Assembly: GCF_045679545.1 (NCBI RefSeq)
Contig: NZ_CP166194.1
Span: 1,798,001 to 1,862,000 of the forward strand
DNA: 64,000 nucleotides
DNA from: Enterovibrio sp045679545
GTDB lineage: Bacteria; Pseudomonadota; Gammaproteobacteria; Enterobacterales; Vibrionaceae
Direction of reading: 5' to 3'
Position 1 is the stretch's first letter; each line of letters starts with the position of its first letter. The translations under genes were made by a program, and so were the position numbers. The notes under the pieces are model-generated. The model made no database searches, was not told the origin of the DNA, and saw nothing but the letters and a program-made list of their open reading frames with translations. This document shows, one piece after another, positions 36,231 to 44,456 of this stretch.

Positions 36231-36572
36231 ATGAAACGACATAATCTATTCGCGCTTTCCTCACTCACTATTGCGCTTTCATTTGGAGTCATGGCGGATG
36301 ACACTGCAGGACAAAAAGCGGAAGTCGTTGAACAAGCGCGTGTGCAAGAAATTAAAGATCTCGCCGCGGGTGCTGAAGCGGAAGCCGTACTAATGCTGGA
36401 TGAAGCGGAAAAGAAAATGGATAGCATGGAAAAATCAGCCAAGCAGCAAGCATCGGTTGATGAAAGTGAAGCAGTTAAAGTTTCGGAAGCGCAAACCGAC
36501 GCAGCGAAGAAACAAATCGATGCAGATAAAAGCGCACTCGAAGCCCAAGTGAAAGAGAAGACAACCAACTAA
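36231..36572 (+). CDS. Small periplasmic, Ala/Glu/Lys-rich coiled-coil protein
   Basis: 113 residues. A signal peptide (MKRHNLFALSSLTIALSFGVMA, cut near residue 22) is followed by a wholly helical, charged mature chain of alternating Ala, Glu, Lys, Asp and Gln with no aromatic residues after the leader. The pattern resembles small periplasmic coiled-coil or Lpp-like proteins, but there is no lipobox cysteine. Family not recognised. GGAG lies seven bases before the ATG. Monocistronic with a strong terminator. Confidence 0.8.
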   Translation: MKRHNLFALSSLTIALSFGVMADDTAGQKAEVVEQARVQEIKDLAAGAEAEAVLMLDEAEKKMDSMEKSAKQQASVDESEAVKVSEAQTDAAKKQIDADKSALEAQVKEKTTN

Positions 36573-36623
36573 ATTATTGCCCAGATAACCATTGGTAAAA
36601 ACGAAAAATCAAAAAAATTAAGC

Positions 36624-36656
36624 AAAAAAATAGCGACCACCAGGTCGCTATTTTTT
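36624..36656. terminator. Bidirectional intrinsic terminator
   Basis: AAAAAATAGCGACC-ACCA-GGTCGCTATTTTTT forms a 14-bp stem with a 4-nt loop and T-runs on both strands. It lies between convergent genes. Confidence 0.92.
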
Positions 36657-36674
36657 ATTCAGGCGTGAGCGTGT

Positions 36675-38042
36675 TTAGAACACCAGGTGCGCAACCCCTG
36701 CAATAACAGGCAGTGTTACCAAGGTACGCAGAATGAAGATCATCACCAATTCCCACACTTTGACTGGGATCTTGCTACCCAACAACAAGGCACCAACTTC
36801 TGACATGTAAATCAACTGAGTCACAGACAATGTTGCCACCACAAAACGTGTCATTTCATTGTCAATGTTCGCTGCAAGCACCGCTGGAATGAACATGTCT
36901 GCAATGCCTACTAGCATGGTTTCTGACGCTGCCACGGCTTCTGGAATTTGTAGAAGCTCAAGCAAAGGCACAAACGGCATGCCAAGAATGGTAAACACAG
37001 GTGTATATTCCGCGATGATCAGCGCTGAAGTACCAATGGCCATCACTACAGGCAGAACACCGAACACCATATCAGCCGCGTTTTCTAGGCCTTCCTTCAG
37101 CACATCAGTCAAAGAACGAATGTGTGAGGCGCGATTCACCGCAGACTTCACGCCATAAGAGAACAAGGTTTCACCTTCTGGCAGCGCTTCATGTTCAAGC
37201 ACTTTTTCTTCGCCATTGATCAATGTGTTCTTTTTCCAACAGAGAGGTGGAAGACGTGGCACGACAACCGCGGCAACGAAACCAGCCAGACATACCGTGG
37301 CATAGAAAGGCACAAACATGTGCTCCAGACCTACCTGTGCGATAACCACCAAGCTAAAGCTGATAGACACCACAGAGAAGGTTGTGCCCACAACCGCCGC
37401 TTCACGCTCTGTGTAGTAACCCTGCTCATACTGTTTGCTCGACATCAAGATCGCGACGCTGCCGTCACCTAACCAAGAGCTTGCACAATCAACCGCTGAA
37501 CGTCCCGGCAGACCAAACAATGGACGCATGATACGTGTCATGAATGTACCGATCAGTTCCAACAAACCGAAGTTAGTCAACAACGGCAGGAATAGCCCAG
37601 CAAACACAAAGACTGACAACAATGTTGGTAGCAGATCACCCAGTACAAACCCGCCTGTCGCACCGCCTGTGACGTGAACAGGACCTACGCCAAAGTACGC
37701 CATCAACACAAAGACCGCACCCAGCAAACGCACAACCAGCCAAACAGGAGAAGACAAAAAGAGGCCAGACAAGAATGTTGATTCAGTGACAAAACGTGGC
37801 TTTGTGGCCAACGCCAATACCGACCCGATTGCGCTAACAAGAATGATAGTGGTCACCACGATGGGTGCGCTTTGGCCCAGTAAACCAAGAAGTGATTTTG
37901 CCAATACCGCGATTGGAATGGTGAAACCACCATTGATCATTACCGGCGTCATAAACAAAAGTACGCCAAGCAGCGAAGGAATAAGGAACATCAACACATT
38001 CCGTGTCGACGATGATGTCTGTAAATCTTGAGTTTTCTGCAT
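36675..38042 (-). CDS. YjiH-family membrane protein (nucleoside-recognition Gate domain)
   Basis: 455-residue inner-membrane protein with about ten hydrophobic segments and two Gate-domain regions. Visible features are LLTNFGLLELIGTFMTRIMRPLFGLPGRSAVDCASSWLGDGSVAILMS, the paired conserved helix of YjiH/SpmA-like proteins, and ADMFIPAVLAANIDNEMTRFVVATLS near the C-terminus. Members of this group have unknown or transport-like roles. The gene stands alone with an upstream inverted repeat (38183). Substrate unknown; no purine or nucleoside genes are next to it. Confidence 0.82.
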   Translation of the reverse strand: MQKTQDLQTSSSTRNVLMFLIPSLLGVLLFMTPVMINGGFTIPIAVLAKSLLGLLGQSAPIVVTTIILVSAIGSVLALATKPRFVTESTFLSGLFLSSPVWLVVRLLGAVFVLMAYFGVGPVHVTGGATGGFVLGDLLPTLLSVFVFAGLFLPLLTNFGLLELIGTFMTRIMRPLFGLPGRSAVDCASSWLGDGSVAILMSSKQYEQGYYTEREAAVVGTTFSVVSISFSLVVIAQVGLEHMFVPFYATVCLAGFVAAVVVPRLPPLCWKKNTLINGEEKVLEHEALPEGETLFSYGVKSAVNRASHIRSLTDVLKEGLENAADMVFGVLPVVMAIGTSALIIAEYTPVFTILGMPFVPLLELLQIPEAVAASETMLVGIADMFIPAVLAANIDNEMTRFVVATLSVTQLIYMSEVGALLLGSKIPVKVWELVMIFILRTLVTLPVIAGVAHLVF

Positions 38043-38347
38043 GGCAATACTTCCTGAGCGATGCGTTGAACGAAATATATATTCACAATATGTGACTAAT
38101 TGAGCGCAAGATTAATTTAACTCCTCTCGCATGTAAACCATAAATAGTCACTTGTTTTGAATAATTTCAACAAAGCAAAGGGATTGACTGCCTGACCTGT
38201 CAATATTGTTTATTTTTGACCCAATAATTGTTAATTGCATGTGAATAACATCGTAAACATAGACGTTTTCACGGAAGGACATTTCAAACAGTTATGTAGG
38301 ATCATGAGGGGCATGACGTGTGTGCCGCACACTCACGCAGTGAATAG
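38043..38347. other. 305-bp intergenic region upstream of the YjiH-like gene
   Basis: AT-rich promoter region. Holds the inverted repeat at 38183-38204. No ORF or RNA gene recognised. Confidence 0.45.
38183..38204. promoter_or_regulatory. Operator-like inverted repeat ATTGAC-N10-GTCAAT
   Basis: Two 6-bp arms separated by 10 bp, centred about 150 bp upstream of the YjiH-like start. The form suits a dimeric regulator; none can be named. Confidence 0.3.
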
Positions 38348-39136
38348 TTATCCAATTTTTCGGTCAATACTGGCGTATTCTGACTGCACCCAGCCACCAA
38401 AGGCGTCCATTAAGGCGACGACAGCCCGTTTTTTCACAGGTTTTCGCTCAATCAGGTAGAAAAGACGCTCCATCTCGACTGATTTGTCCGGGTAATGCTT
38501 TAGGAATGATTCTGCGCAGTCTTTTAGATCTTGATCCCATCGCCCCTCTTTGTGAGCAACAAGACCAAATGCTGCCCTAATCAATCGCTTGGCGGCATCT
38601 TCAGCCGCATCTAACTGTGTGCCCCACTTAGTAGCGACCGCTATTTTCTGACGAAGCTCTCTCAATTTAACGCTAAGATCTCCATTCATAGCTTTGGATA
38701 CTTCCCAGCTCACTTCAAAGTGACCAAAACTGTCCGCCAGATTGTCGCCACTCACACAAAGGGCACAGTGTTTAATGAAGAATCCCCAGTGAAAGATGTT
38801 GGCGAGCGTCGTCACGTCTTTCAGGGGGACAACGTCAAACTCGACGCGTTTAACTGCATCACTAGATTGCTCCAATCGCCAGCGAACCGTGTTGAGAGAC
38901 GTGAACTCCTGCACGTTGAGTGACCGAAACGTTACCAGCGTCAGCTCTAGATCGGCTCTATCACCCGCACTGCGCTGCGCGACGTCACCTGAAATATAAA
39001 GGCTATGAATCGTATCACCCAAAACACCTCGGATTTGACGCACGGCGGCGGCAATGGGCTCGACATACTCCCTTTGCAGCGGTGCATTCCGATCTACTTC
39101 AGCCAATAATCCGCTGCGGGGTTTTGCCTTATACAA
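38348..39136 (-). CDS. Nucleotidyltransferase-like protein with altered active site
   Basis: 262 residues. The N-terminal part resembles the minimal nucleotidyltransferase fold: IHSLYISGDVAQRSAGDRADLELTLVTF, where the usual G-S and D-x-D become G-D and D-L-E, and FDVVPL may supply the third acidic residue. The C-terminal half (about 150-262) is helical, like the HEPN/KNTase-type helical partner domain. Such proteins act on nucleotides, antibiotics or tRNA, or as toxin/antitoxin partners; the substituted residues make catalysis uncertain. Start is TTG at 39136, backed by AAGGAAAGG seven bases upstream. No partner gene of a toxin-antitoxin pair is adjacent. Confidence 0.75.
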   Translation of the reverse strand: MYKAKPRSGLLAEVDRNAPLQREYVEPIAAAVRQIRGVLGDTIHSLYISGDVAQRSAGDRADLELTLVTFRSLNVQEFTSLNTVRWRLEQSSDAVKRVEFDVVPLKDVTTLANIFHWGFFIKHCALCVSGDNLADSFGHFEVSWEVSKAMNGDLSVKLRELRQKIAVATKWGTQLDAAEDAAKRLIRAAFGLVAHKEGRWDQDLKDCAESFLKHYPDKSVEMERLFYLIERKPVKKRAVVALMDAFGGWVQSEYASIDRKIG

Positions 39137-39341
39137 ACCAGTACCTTTCCTTATTTATCTGAACGTTCACGACACACGTAAACGACAACTCGTAGCGGGT
39201 ATTTTAAAGCGAGTTTGCGTGCCGCGCACCTTGAAACATAGCCAGTTTGAGTGCAAATTTCCTGCAAAAACGTCATGTTAGGTCACGAAATAGGCGATTT
39301 TGATCCTAGCTTCACAAGAAACTACATTTTGAACTCACTAA

Positions 39342-39372
39342 GGTATACCCAACAAGCTCAAGATGCTTGTTC
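39342..39372 (+). repeat. Dispersed intergenic repeat, copy 2
   Basis: GTATACCCAACAAGCTCAAG followed by ATGCTTGTTCAG. AACAAGC (39351-39357) and GCTTGTT (39365-39371) form a hairpin. Compared with copy 1 at 33957 the consensus is kept while arm bases co-vary, which points to a selected hairpin. Confidence 0.6.
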
Positions 39373-39398
39373 AGCGAGAATTTGTTTAGGTATATAAT
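39367..39398 (+). promoter_or_regulatory. Candidate sigma-70 promoter
   Basis: TTGTTC (39367-39372) and TATATA/TATAAT (39391-39398), 18-20 bp apart, sit 30 bp before the start at 39429. The -35 lies in the tail of the dispersed repeat, so the repeat may supply promoter sequence. Confidence 0.4.
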
Positions 39399-39428
39399 GC
39401 TCTCTGTTTATATCAATCTGGAATCACT

Positions 39429-39749
39429 ATGGAATCTTCCCTGCTTTCTATCGACGAAACGCTAGAAACTGCCTTTGAGATTTTCTACGAAATGGCTGAA
39501 GACAATTTGGATTATGACGACCTTCTCGCGTATCAAGCGCGTTTTGATGAAGATGGTGCCGCCATTGTTGTCGAAGCGAGTGATGATTGGGAAGAGCACG
39601 TCGGTTTCGACGTTGATCGCGATGTATTTGTCGAAGTACGTATCGGGTTAGCCAACACAGATGAACTGAACGATGTGCTGGTTCGCATGTTGGTCAGCCG
39701 TGACCAAGAGCAGAAATTCTGCCACCTGCTTTGGAAACGCGCGGCATAA
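39429..39749 (+). CDS. Small acidic cytoplasmic protein of unknown function
   Basis: 106 residues, strongly acidic (many Asp and Glu), no signal peptide or membrane segment. It reads as a compact alpha/beta domain: ETLETAFEIFYEMAEDNLD, then AAIVVEASDDWEEHVGFDVD and FVEVRIGLANTDELNDVLVRMLVS. I do not recognise the family. It has its own candidate promoter and a strong terminator, so it looks monocistronic and well expressed. Confidence 0.8.
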   Translation: MESSLLSIDETLETAFEIFYEMAEDNLDYDDLLAYQARFDEDGAAIVVEASDDWEEHVGFDVDRDVFVEVRIGLANTDELNDVLVRMLVSRDQEQKFCHLLWKRAA

Positions 39750-39802
39750 TAGAGGAACAACGACAGCTTCGCACTCGGTAAATTCCTGCGTTTTAAAAAC
39801 AC

Positions 39803-39830
39803 AAAGGCCAGCATGACTGCTGGCCTTTTT
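39803..39830 (+). terminator. Intrinsic terminator
   Basis: AAAGGCCAGCA-TGAC-TGCTGGCCTTT is an 11-bp perfect stem with a 4-nt loop and T-run. It also lies downstream of napC on the other strand. Confidence 0.9.
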
Positions 39831-39890
39831 CGTTTTAACGCGTTGTCTTACCCTGATCAATTTGTATCAATTAATCAGTAGGATAGGCTA

Positions 39891-40502
39891 TTAATCTGCT
39901 GATACCGAAAATTTGAACTCTTTGCCTGCATCATGGTTACGCGGTAACTTATGTGCAATCCCTTTGTGGCAATCAATACACGTTTGCCCTGCTTCTTCTG
40001 CTCGGTCATGAACCGACGCTGCCACTGATTTTTGGGCGCTAAAGTCCATAAATTCGAAGTTATGACAGTTTCGACATTCCTGAGAGTTATTGGCCTCCAT
40101 GCGATTCCACTCTCGGGTTGCCATTTCCAAACGGTGATCTTCAAACTTTTGCGGTGTGGCGACAATCCCAAACGCTTTGGCGTACAGTTCTTTACTTGCC
40201 TGAATTTTGCGAACCATTTTTGGTCCCCATTCCTTCGGCACATGGCAATCAGGACACGTCGCCCTTACGCCACTTCGGTTACTGTAGTGAATAGTTCCCA
40301 CGTATTCTTGGTACACATTGTCTTGCATTTCGTGGCAACCGATACAAAACTCTTCTCGGTTTGTCATTTCCATGCCAGTGTTAAAGCCACCCCAAAAAAT
40401 GATGCCTGCAACAAAGCCCAATATCAGCACCGTACCAATAGCAAAGTGGCTTGGCGTTCGAAACCACGTCCACGCTTTTGTGATGAATCCTGGTAGTTTC
40501 AT
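39891..40502 (-). CDS. napC: Tetrahaem cytochrome c NapC, quinol dehydrogenase
   Basis: 203 residues. One N-terminal membrane anchor (about 17-38, GTVLILGFVAGIIFWGGF) is followed by a periplasmic domain with four haem-binding motifs: CIGCH, CPDCH, CRNCH and CIDCH. NapC takes electrons from membrane quinol and passes them to NapB. The ATG at 40502 is preceded by AGGGGGTG; a GTG at 40508 is in frame. It is the last gene of napFDABC, three bases after napB in practice, so they are translated together. Confidence 0.95.
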   Translation of the reverse strand: MKLPGFITKAWTWFRTPSHFAIGTVLILGFVAGIIFWGGFNTGMEMTNREEFCIGCHEMQDNVYQEYVGTIHYSNRSGVRATCPDCHVPKEWGPKMVRKIQASKELYAKAFGIVATPQKFEDHRLEMATREWNRMEANNSQECRNCHNFEFMDFSAQKSVAASVHDRAEEAGQTCIDCHKGIAHKLPRNHDAGKEFKFSVSAD

Positions 40503-40511
40503 CCCCACCCC

Positions 40512-40946
40512 CTACTGACCAAATTTTCCAGCAGGAACAAATTCGTTCTCTACCAACACTTCGGTTTGCACCTGCGGTACATGACACTGAAGACAGAAGT
40601 AACGTCGTGCTGACACTTGCGTCAGCACTTTGTTATCGCGATCCATAAAGTGCGTTGGGCTAATTCGTGGCGCACCGGTTTTACGGTAAACGTCCACATC
40701 GTGGCATTGCAGACACGCATTGTTGGACTGGTTTATCTGATAACCTTCTACCGCGTGAGGCACCATAGGTGGTTGATTCACATAATTCAGGGCAAAGCGA
40801 TCCTGATTTTTAGGAACGGTTTTAATGTTTGGCACTTCGTTATTCGCACCAATTTCTTGATCGCCCCTTAGGGAGGTGACCTGCGCGACCGCCATTGTGC
40901 TGATCAGCGCGGCGAGTAGCAGTGAAAACGTGATTTTCTTTTTCAT
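40512..40946 (-). CDS. napB: Dihaem cytochrome NapB, small subunit of periplasmic nitrate reductase
   Basis: 144 residues with an N-terminal signal peptide cut near AVAQ (about residue 22). Two haem motifs, both CLQCH, lie in the C-terminal half, with extra conserved histidines (PHAVEGYQ, SPTHFMDRD) as distal ligands. It transfers electrons from NapC to NapA in the periplasm. It lies between napA and napC in the same operon. Confidence 0.95.
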   Translation of the reverse strand: MKKKITFSLLLAALISTMAVAQVTSLRGDQEIGANNEVPNIKTVPKNQDRFALNYVNQPPMVPHAVEGYQINQSNNACLQCHDVDVYRKTGAPRISPTHFMDRDNKVLTQVSARRYFCLQCHVPQVQTEVLVENEFVPAGKFGQ

Positions 40947-41045
40947 GCTCGGAACCTTTCGGAATCAAATCATTTTATAATTGCGCGTTGCTTTGCTGGC
41001 TCCACAACGCGCACTGTTATTCAGTGTCTTGGACTCAATGCGAGA

Positions 41046-43532
41046 TCAGACTTTGACGATCTTAACCGCGCATTTTTTGTAATCCGTTTCCTTGGAAAGC
41101 GGATCCGTTGCATCCAGCGTCAGTTTGTTCACCAACTGTCCTGCATCGAAAAATGGCATAAATACCAGCCCCTCTGGCACACGGTTACGTCCACGCGTTT
41201 CAACATGTGTGGCTACTTCACCACGACGTGAAATCACTTTCACCGCATCGCCTCGGCGCAAGCCGCGCTTCTTGGCATCTAACGGGTGCATGAAGACAAC
41301 CGCATCAGGGAACGCCTTGTAAAGCTCTGGCACGCGTCGTGTCATGGTGCCCGTGTGCCAGTGCTCCAACACACGACCCGTGGACAGCCACAGGTCATAG
41401 TCAGCATCAGGCTCTTCAGCAGCAGGTTCATACGGCAAGGCAAATATCACCGCCTTTTTGTCCGGCTTACCATAAAACGAGAAACCTTCACCGGCTTTCA
41501 CATACGGGTCATGTCCTTCTGCGTAGCGCCATAAGGTTTCTTTGCCATCAACCACAGGCCAGCGCAAACCGCGTTCCTTGTGGTAAACCTCAAACGGGGC
41601 AAGATCATGCGCTTTGCCACGGCCAAATCCGGCGTACTCTTCAAACAAGCCTTTCTGGATATAGAAACCTGCGTCGCGCGCATCATCATTCAGGCGGTCT
41701 GCTGGGATTTCATCCAAGCCAAACTGGTTAACCTGACCATTAGCGAACAAAATGTCGAACAAGGTTTTATCCTGAAAATCAGGTTGTTTGGCGATCAAAT
41801 CAGCTGGCCATACGTCAGCGACCTTGATGCGCTTAGAAAGCTCAACCAATTGCCACAAATCCGATTTTGCTTCGCCTGGCGCTTTAACTTGTTGATACCA
41901 GAACTGGGTACGACGCTCGGCGTTACCGTAAGCCCCTTCTTTTTCCACCCACATGGCCGTTGGCAGGATCAAATCCGATGCCATGGCAGTCACGGTTGGG
42001 TAAGGATCAGATGTGATGATAAAGTTGCGCGGGTCGCGATAACCCGGCAAACGCTCTTCATTGATGTTTGGGCCGGCCTGCATGTTGTTGTTACACATCA
42101 CCCAGTACACGTTGAGCTTGCCATCTTTCAGCATGCGATCTTGCAATACTGCGTGATAGCCGGGCTTCGGAGGAATGGTTCCCGCAGGAAGCTTCCATTT
42201 GGCTTCAGCAAATTCACGGTGTTTCGGATTGTTCACCACCATGTCCGCTGGCAGGCGGTGCGAAAACGTTCCCACTTCACGCGCCGTACCACATGCGGAA
42301 GGTTGGCCTGTCAACGAGAATGGACCACAGCCTGGTTTGGAAATTTTGCCTGTCAGTAGGTGAATGTTGTAGCAAAGGTTGTTCGCCCACACACCGCGAG
42401 TGTGCTGGTTAAAGCCCATTGTCCAGTAAGACACGACGTTCACTTTCGGATCAGCGTACAGTTCTGCTAACGCAATCAGTTGGTCTTCTGGCACACCTGA
42501 CAGTTTGGACACAGATTCAACGTCGTAGTCTGCGACAAATTTGGCAAACGCATCGAAGTCGATCGGATCTGACGCGCCACTGCCGGCATTTTTTGCGTTC
42601 TGTTCAAGCGGATTGGTCGGGCGAAGACCATAACCAATATCTGTTGCACCTTGGCGGAAGTTAACGTGCTTCGCGATAAAGTCTTTATCGACTTTGTCGT
42701 TTTGAATGATGTAGTTGGCAATATAATTCAGAATAGCCAAGTCAGTTTGTGGCGTGAAAATCATGCCATTGTCAGCAAGCTCAAAACTGCGGTGTTCATA
42801 GGTGGAGAGTACGGCAACTTTGACATGATTCGCGGATAAACGACGATCAGCTAAGCGAGACCAAAGGATTGGGTGCATTTCCGCCATGTTCGACCCCCAC
42901 AGCACAAACGCATCCGCTTGTTCTATGTCGTCATAACACCCCATTGGTTCATCCATACCGAATGTACGCATAAAGCCGACAACCGCCGATGCCATGCAGT
43001 GACGCGCATTCGGGTCGATGTTGTTAGTCAAGAAGCCCGCTTTCATCAGCTTCGCTGCCGCGTAGCCTTCCCATACTGTCCATTGACCTGAACCAAACAT
43101 ACCGACAGTTGTTGGGCCATTTGTCTGAATCGCTGTAGTGAATTTTTCCGCCATTAAATCCAGCGCTTCATCCCAGCTGACTGGGGTGAACTCACCTTCT
43201 TTGTCATAAACGCCGTTCTTTTTGCGTAATAGAGGTTGAGTGAGGCGATCTTTGCCGTACATAATTTTCGGCAAGAAGTACCCTTTTACGCAGCTTAGAC
43301 CGCGGTTTACTGGCGCTTCAGGGTCGCCTTGCGAGGCCACGATGCGGCCGTTTTGTGTCCCCAGAAGGATGCCACAGCCCGTACCACAGAAGCGGCATGG
43401 CGCTTTGTCCCATTTCACTTGTTCATCATTTCCCGCTGCGTTAGCAACAGAAACGGGAAGCGTTATACCCGCAGCACTGGCGGCGGCTGCAGCCGCGTTC
43501 GCTTTCAGAAATTTTCTGCGTGTCAGTTTCAT
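41046..43532 (-). CDS. napA: Periplasmic nitrate reductase catalytic subunit NapA
   Basis: 828-residue molybdopterin enzyme that reduces nitrate to nitrite. A twin-arginine signal (LTRRKFLKANAAAAAASAAG) exports it folded. The [4Fe-4S] site is CRFCGTGCGILLGTQNGRIV plus CVKGYF. The molybdenum ligand cysteine is in NARHCMASAVVGF. MGFNQHTRGVWANN and TGQPSACGTAREVGTF are NapA-specific. Length equals E. coli NapA (828). The start codon overlaps napD by 4 bp, and napB follows after about 100 bp. Confidence 0.97.
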   Translation of the reverse strand: MKLTRRKFLKANAAAAAASAAGITLPVSVANAAGNDEQVKWDKAPCRFCGTGCGILLGTQNGRIVASQGDPEAPVNRGLSCVKGYFLPKIMYGKDRLTQPLLRKKNGVYDKEGEFTPVSWDEALDLMAEKFTTAIQTNGPTTVGMFGSGQWTVWEGYAAAKLMKAGFLTNNIDPNARHCMASAVVGFMRTFGMDEPMGCYDDIEQADAFVLWGSNMAEMHPILWSRLADRRLSANHVKVAVLSTYEHRSFELADNGMIFTPQTDLAILNYIANYIIQNDKVDKDFIAKHVNFRQGATDIGYGLRPTNPLEQNAKNAGSGASDPIDFDAFAKFVADYDVESVSKLSGVPEDQLIALAELYADPKVNVVSYWTMGFNQHTRGVWANNLCYNIHLLTGKISKPGCGPFSLTGQPSACGTAREVGTFSHRLPADMVVNNPKHREFAEAKWKLPAGTIPPKPGYHAVLQDRMLKDGKLNVYWVMCNNNMQAGPNINEERLPGYRDPRNFIITSDPYPTVTAMASDLILPTAMWVEKEGAYGNAERRTQFWYQQVKAPGEAKSDLWQLVELSKRIKVADVWPADLIAKQPDFQDKTLFDILFANGQVNQFGLDEIPADRLNDDARDAGFYIQKGLFEEYAGFGRGKAHDLAPFEVYHKERGLRWPVVDGKETLWRYAEGHDPYVKAGEGFSFYGKPDKKAVIFALPYEPAAEEPDADYDLWLSTGRVLEHWHTGTMTRRVPELYKAFPDAVVFMHPLDAKKRGLRRGDAVKVISRRGEVATHVETRGRNRVPEGLVFMPFFDAGQLVNKLTLDATDPLSKETDYKKCAVKIVKV

Positions 43533-43804
43533 TGTCCGACTCCTTCAACTTTGCTTTCAGGCGATTCGTTCTCGACCTGATGAAAAACCAGCGTTGCCGC
43601 TAGGACTCCTGGCAACGCTTTAATCTGTTCAAATATATCCAGTAACTCGCCGCGATTTTCGCCTTCAATCACCACAACCAATTTACCGGTAGCATTGGTG
43701 GCAGGCACTTCTGTGCCCGGCAGCATTTCAATCTTTGCTTTTACTTGTTCGGTTTGATCGGCTGCTGCATGCACAACAAGGCTGGAGACGTGATATTCAT
43801 TCAT
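43529..43804 (-). CDS. napD: NapA signal-peptide-binding chaperone NapD
   Basis: 91 residues, ferredoxin-like fold. NapD binds the Tat signal of NapA and delays export until the cofactor is in place. The pattern HVSSLVVHAAADQTEQVKAKIEMLPG and the ALPGVLAATLVFHQVE end are family-typical. Four-base overlaps with napF upstream and napA downstream imply tight translational coupling. Confidence 0.93.
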   Translation of the reverse strand: MNEYHVSSLVVHAAADQTEQVKAKIEMLPGTEVPATNATGKLVVVIEGENRGELLDIFEQIKALPGVLAATLVFHQVENESPESKVEGVGQ

Positions 43805-44280
43805 GGGTGTTGCTCCATGGAGATGGCATTAACCGGACACGGTGCGATACACGCACCACACCCGTTACAATCGCTGATTTGGATCTGGGGTTGCGCGACA
43901 CTTCCCAATTGATGTTGAAAGCGAATCGCTCGGGTATCGCACGCGTCGTTGCAGCTTCGACACTCAATGTTCTGCTTAGCAAGACAACTCTCTTTGATTG
44001 CGATAACTTGTTGCCAAGGCTGCTCGATTTCAGGAAGAAAGAGTGATTCAGGGCAATGCTGCGCACACGCATAGCAAAAGGTGCATTCACCTTTGTTGAA
44101 ATCTATGGATGGATACCCACCATCGCCGGGCACAATGATGTTTTCTTCACAAGCACGCTGACACTCGCCACAACGCGTGCACTGATCGGTGAATGCCATA
44201 CTGTCCTTTATCCAAGGAAGGGGCTGATTTTGCGTGCTCTGAGTGCTTCGTAAAAAGAAGCGACGACGTTGATCTACCAT
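43801..44280 (-). CDS. napF: Ferredoxin-type protein NapF
   Basis: 159 residues, first gene of the nap operon. Cysteine clusters for [4Fe-4S] centres are visible: CTRCGECQRACEENI, CTFCYACAQHCPESLF, CRSCNDACD, and CNGCGACIAPCPVNAI. NapF is cytoplasmic and thought to help mature NapA. The N-terminus VDQRRRFFLRS is the usual basic start. The promoter region contains a NarP 7-2-7 site and an FNR-like site. napG and napH are absent, as in the short vibrio-type operon. Confidence 0.94.
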   Translation of the reverse strand: MVDQRRRFFLRSTQSTQNQPLPWIKDSMAFTDQCTRCGECQRACEENIIVPGDGGYPSIDFNKGECTFCYACAQHCPESLFLPEIEQPWQQVIAIKESCLAKQNIECRSCNDACDTRAIRFQHQLGSVAQPQIQISDCNGCGACIAPCPVNAISMEQHP

Positions 44281-44354
44281 CTTTGACCTTCACAAGCGCT
44301 GATTGGCTTTGCTTTTCTTACTTTCACGATAAGGAGAATAAGGAAGGGCTTATA

Positions 44355-44370
44355 TACCTCTAAGGGGGTA
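44355..44370. promoter_or_regulatory. NarP/NarL 7-2-7 binding site
   Basis: TACCTCT-AA-GGGGGTA fits the 7-2-7 arrangement (TACYYMT-N2-AKRRGTA) with a single mismatch. It lies about 85 bp upstream of napF and 87-102 bp upstream of narQ, so it can regulate nap and possibly narQP itself. Confidence 0.75.
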
Positions 44371-44384
44371 TATGCGGGGGTATA

Positions 44385-44398
44385 TTGCGCTGGATCAA
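44385..44398. promoter_or_regulatory. FNR-like site upstream of the NarP site
   Basis: TTGCG-CTGG-ATCAA has one perfect FNR half-site (ATCAA) and one weak half. The centre is 29 bp further from napF than the NarP site centre. E. coli napF likewise has FNR upstream of NarP, so the arrangement supports joint anaerobic and nitrate control. Confidence 0.5.
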
Positions 44399-44456
44399 TT
44401 TATACATAAGGCAGGCGTCACATTATGCAAATATCGCCATCAAATCCACGAAGACT

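Noticed and set aside
41580..42359. 259-codon open frame antisense to napA
   Set aside because: napA is certain from its motifs and length; the antisense frame has no start signal or recognisable protein features.
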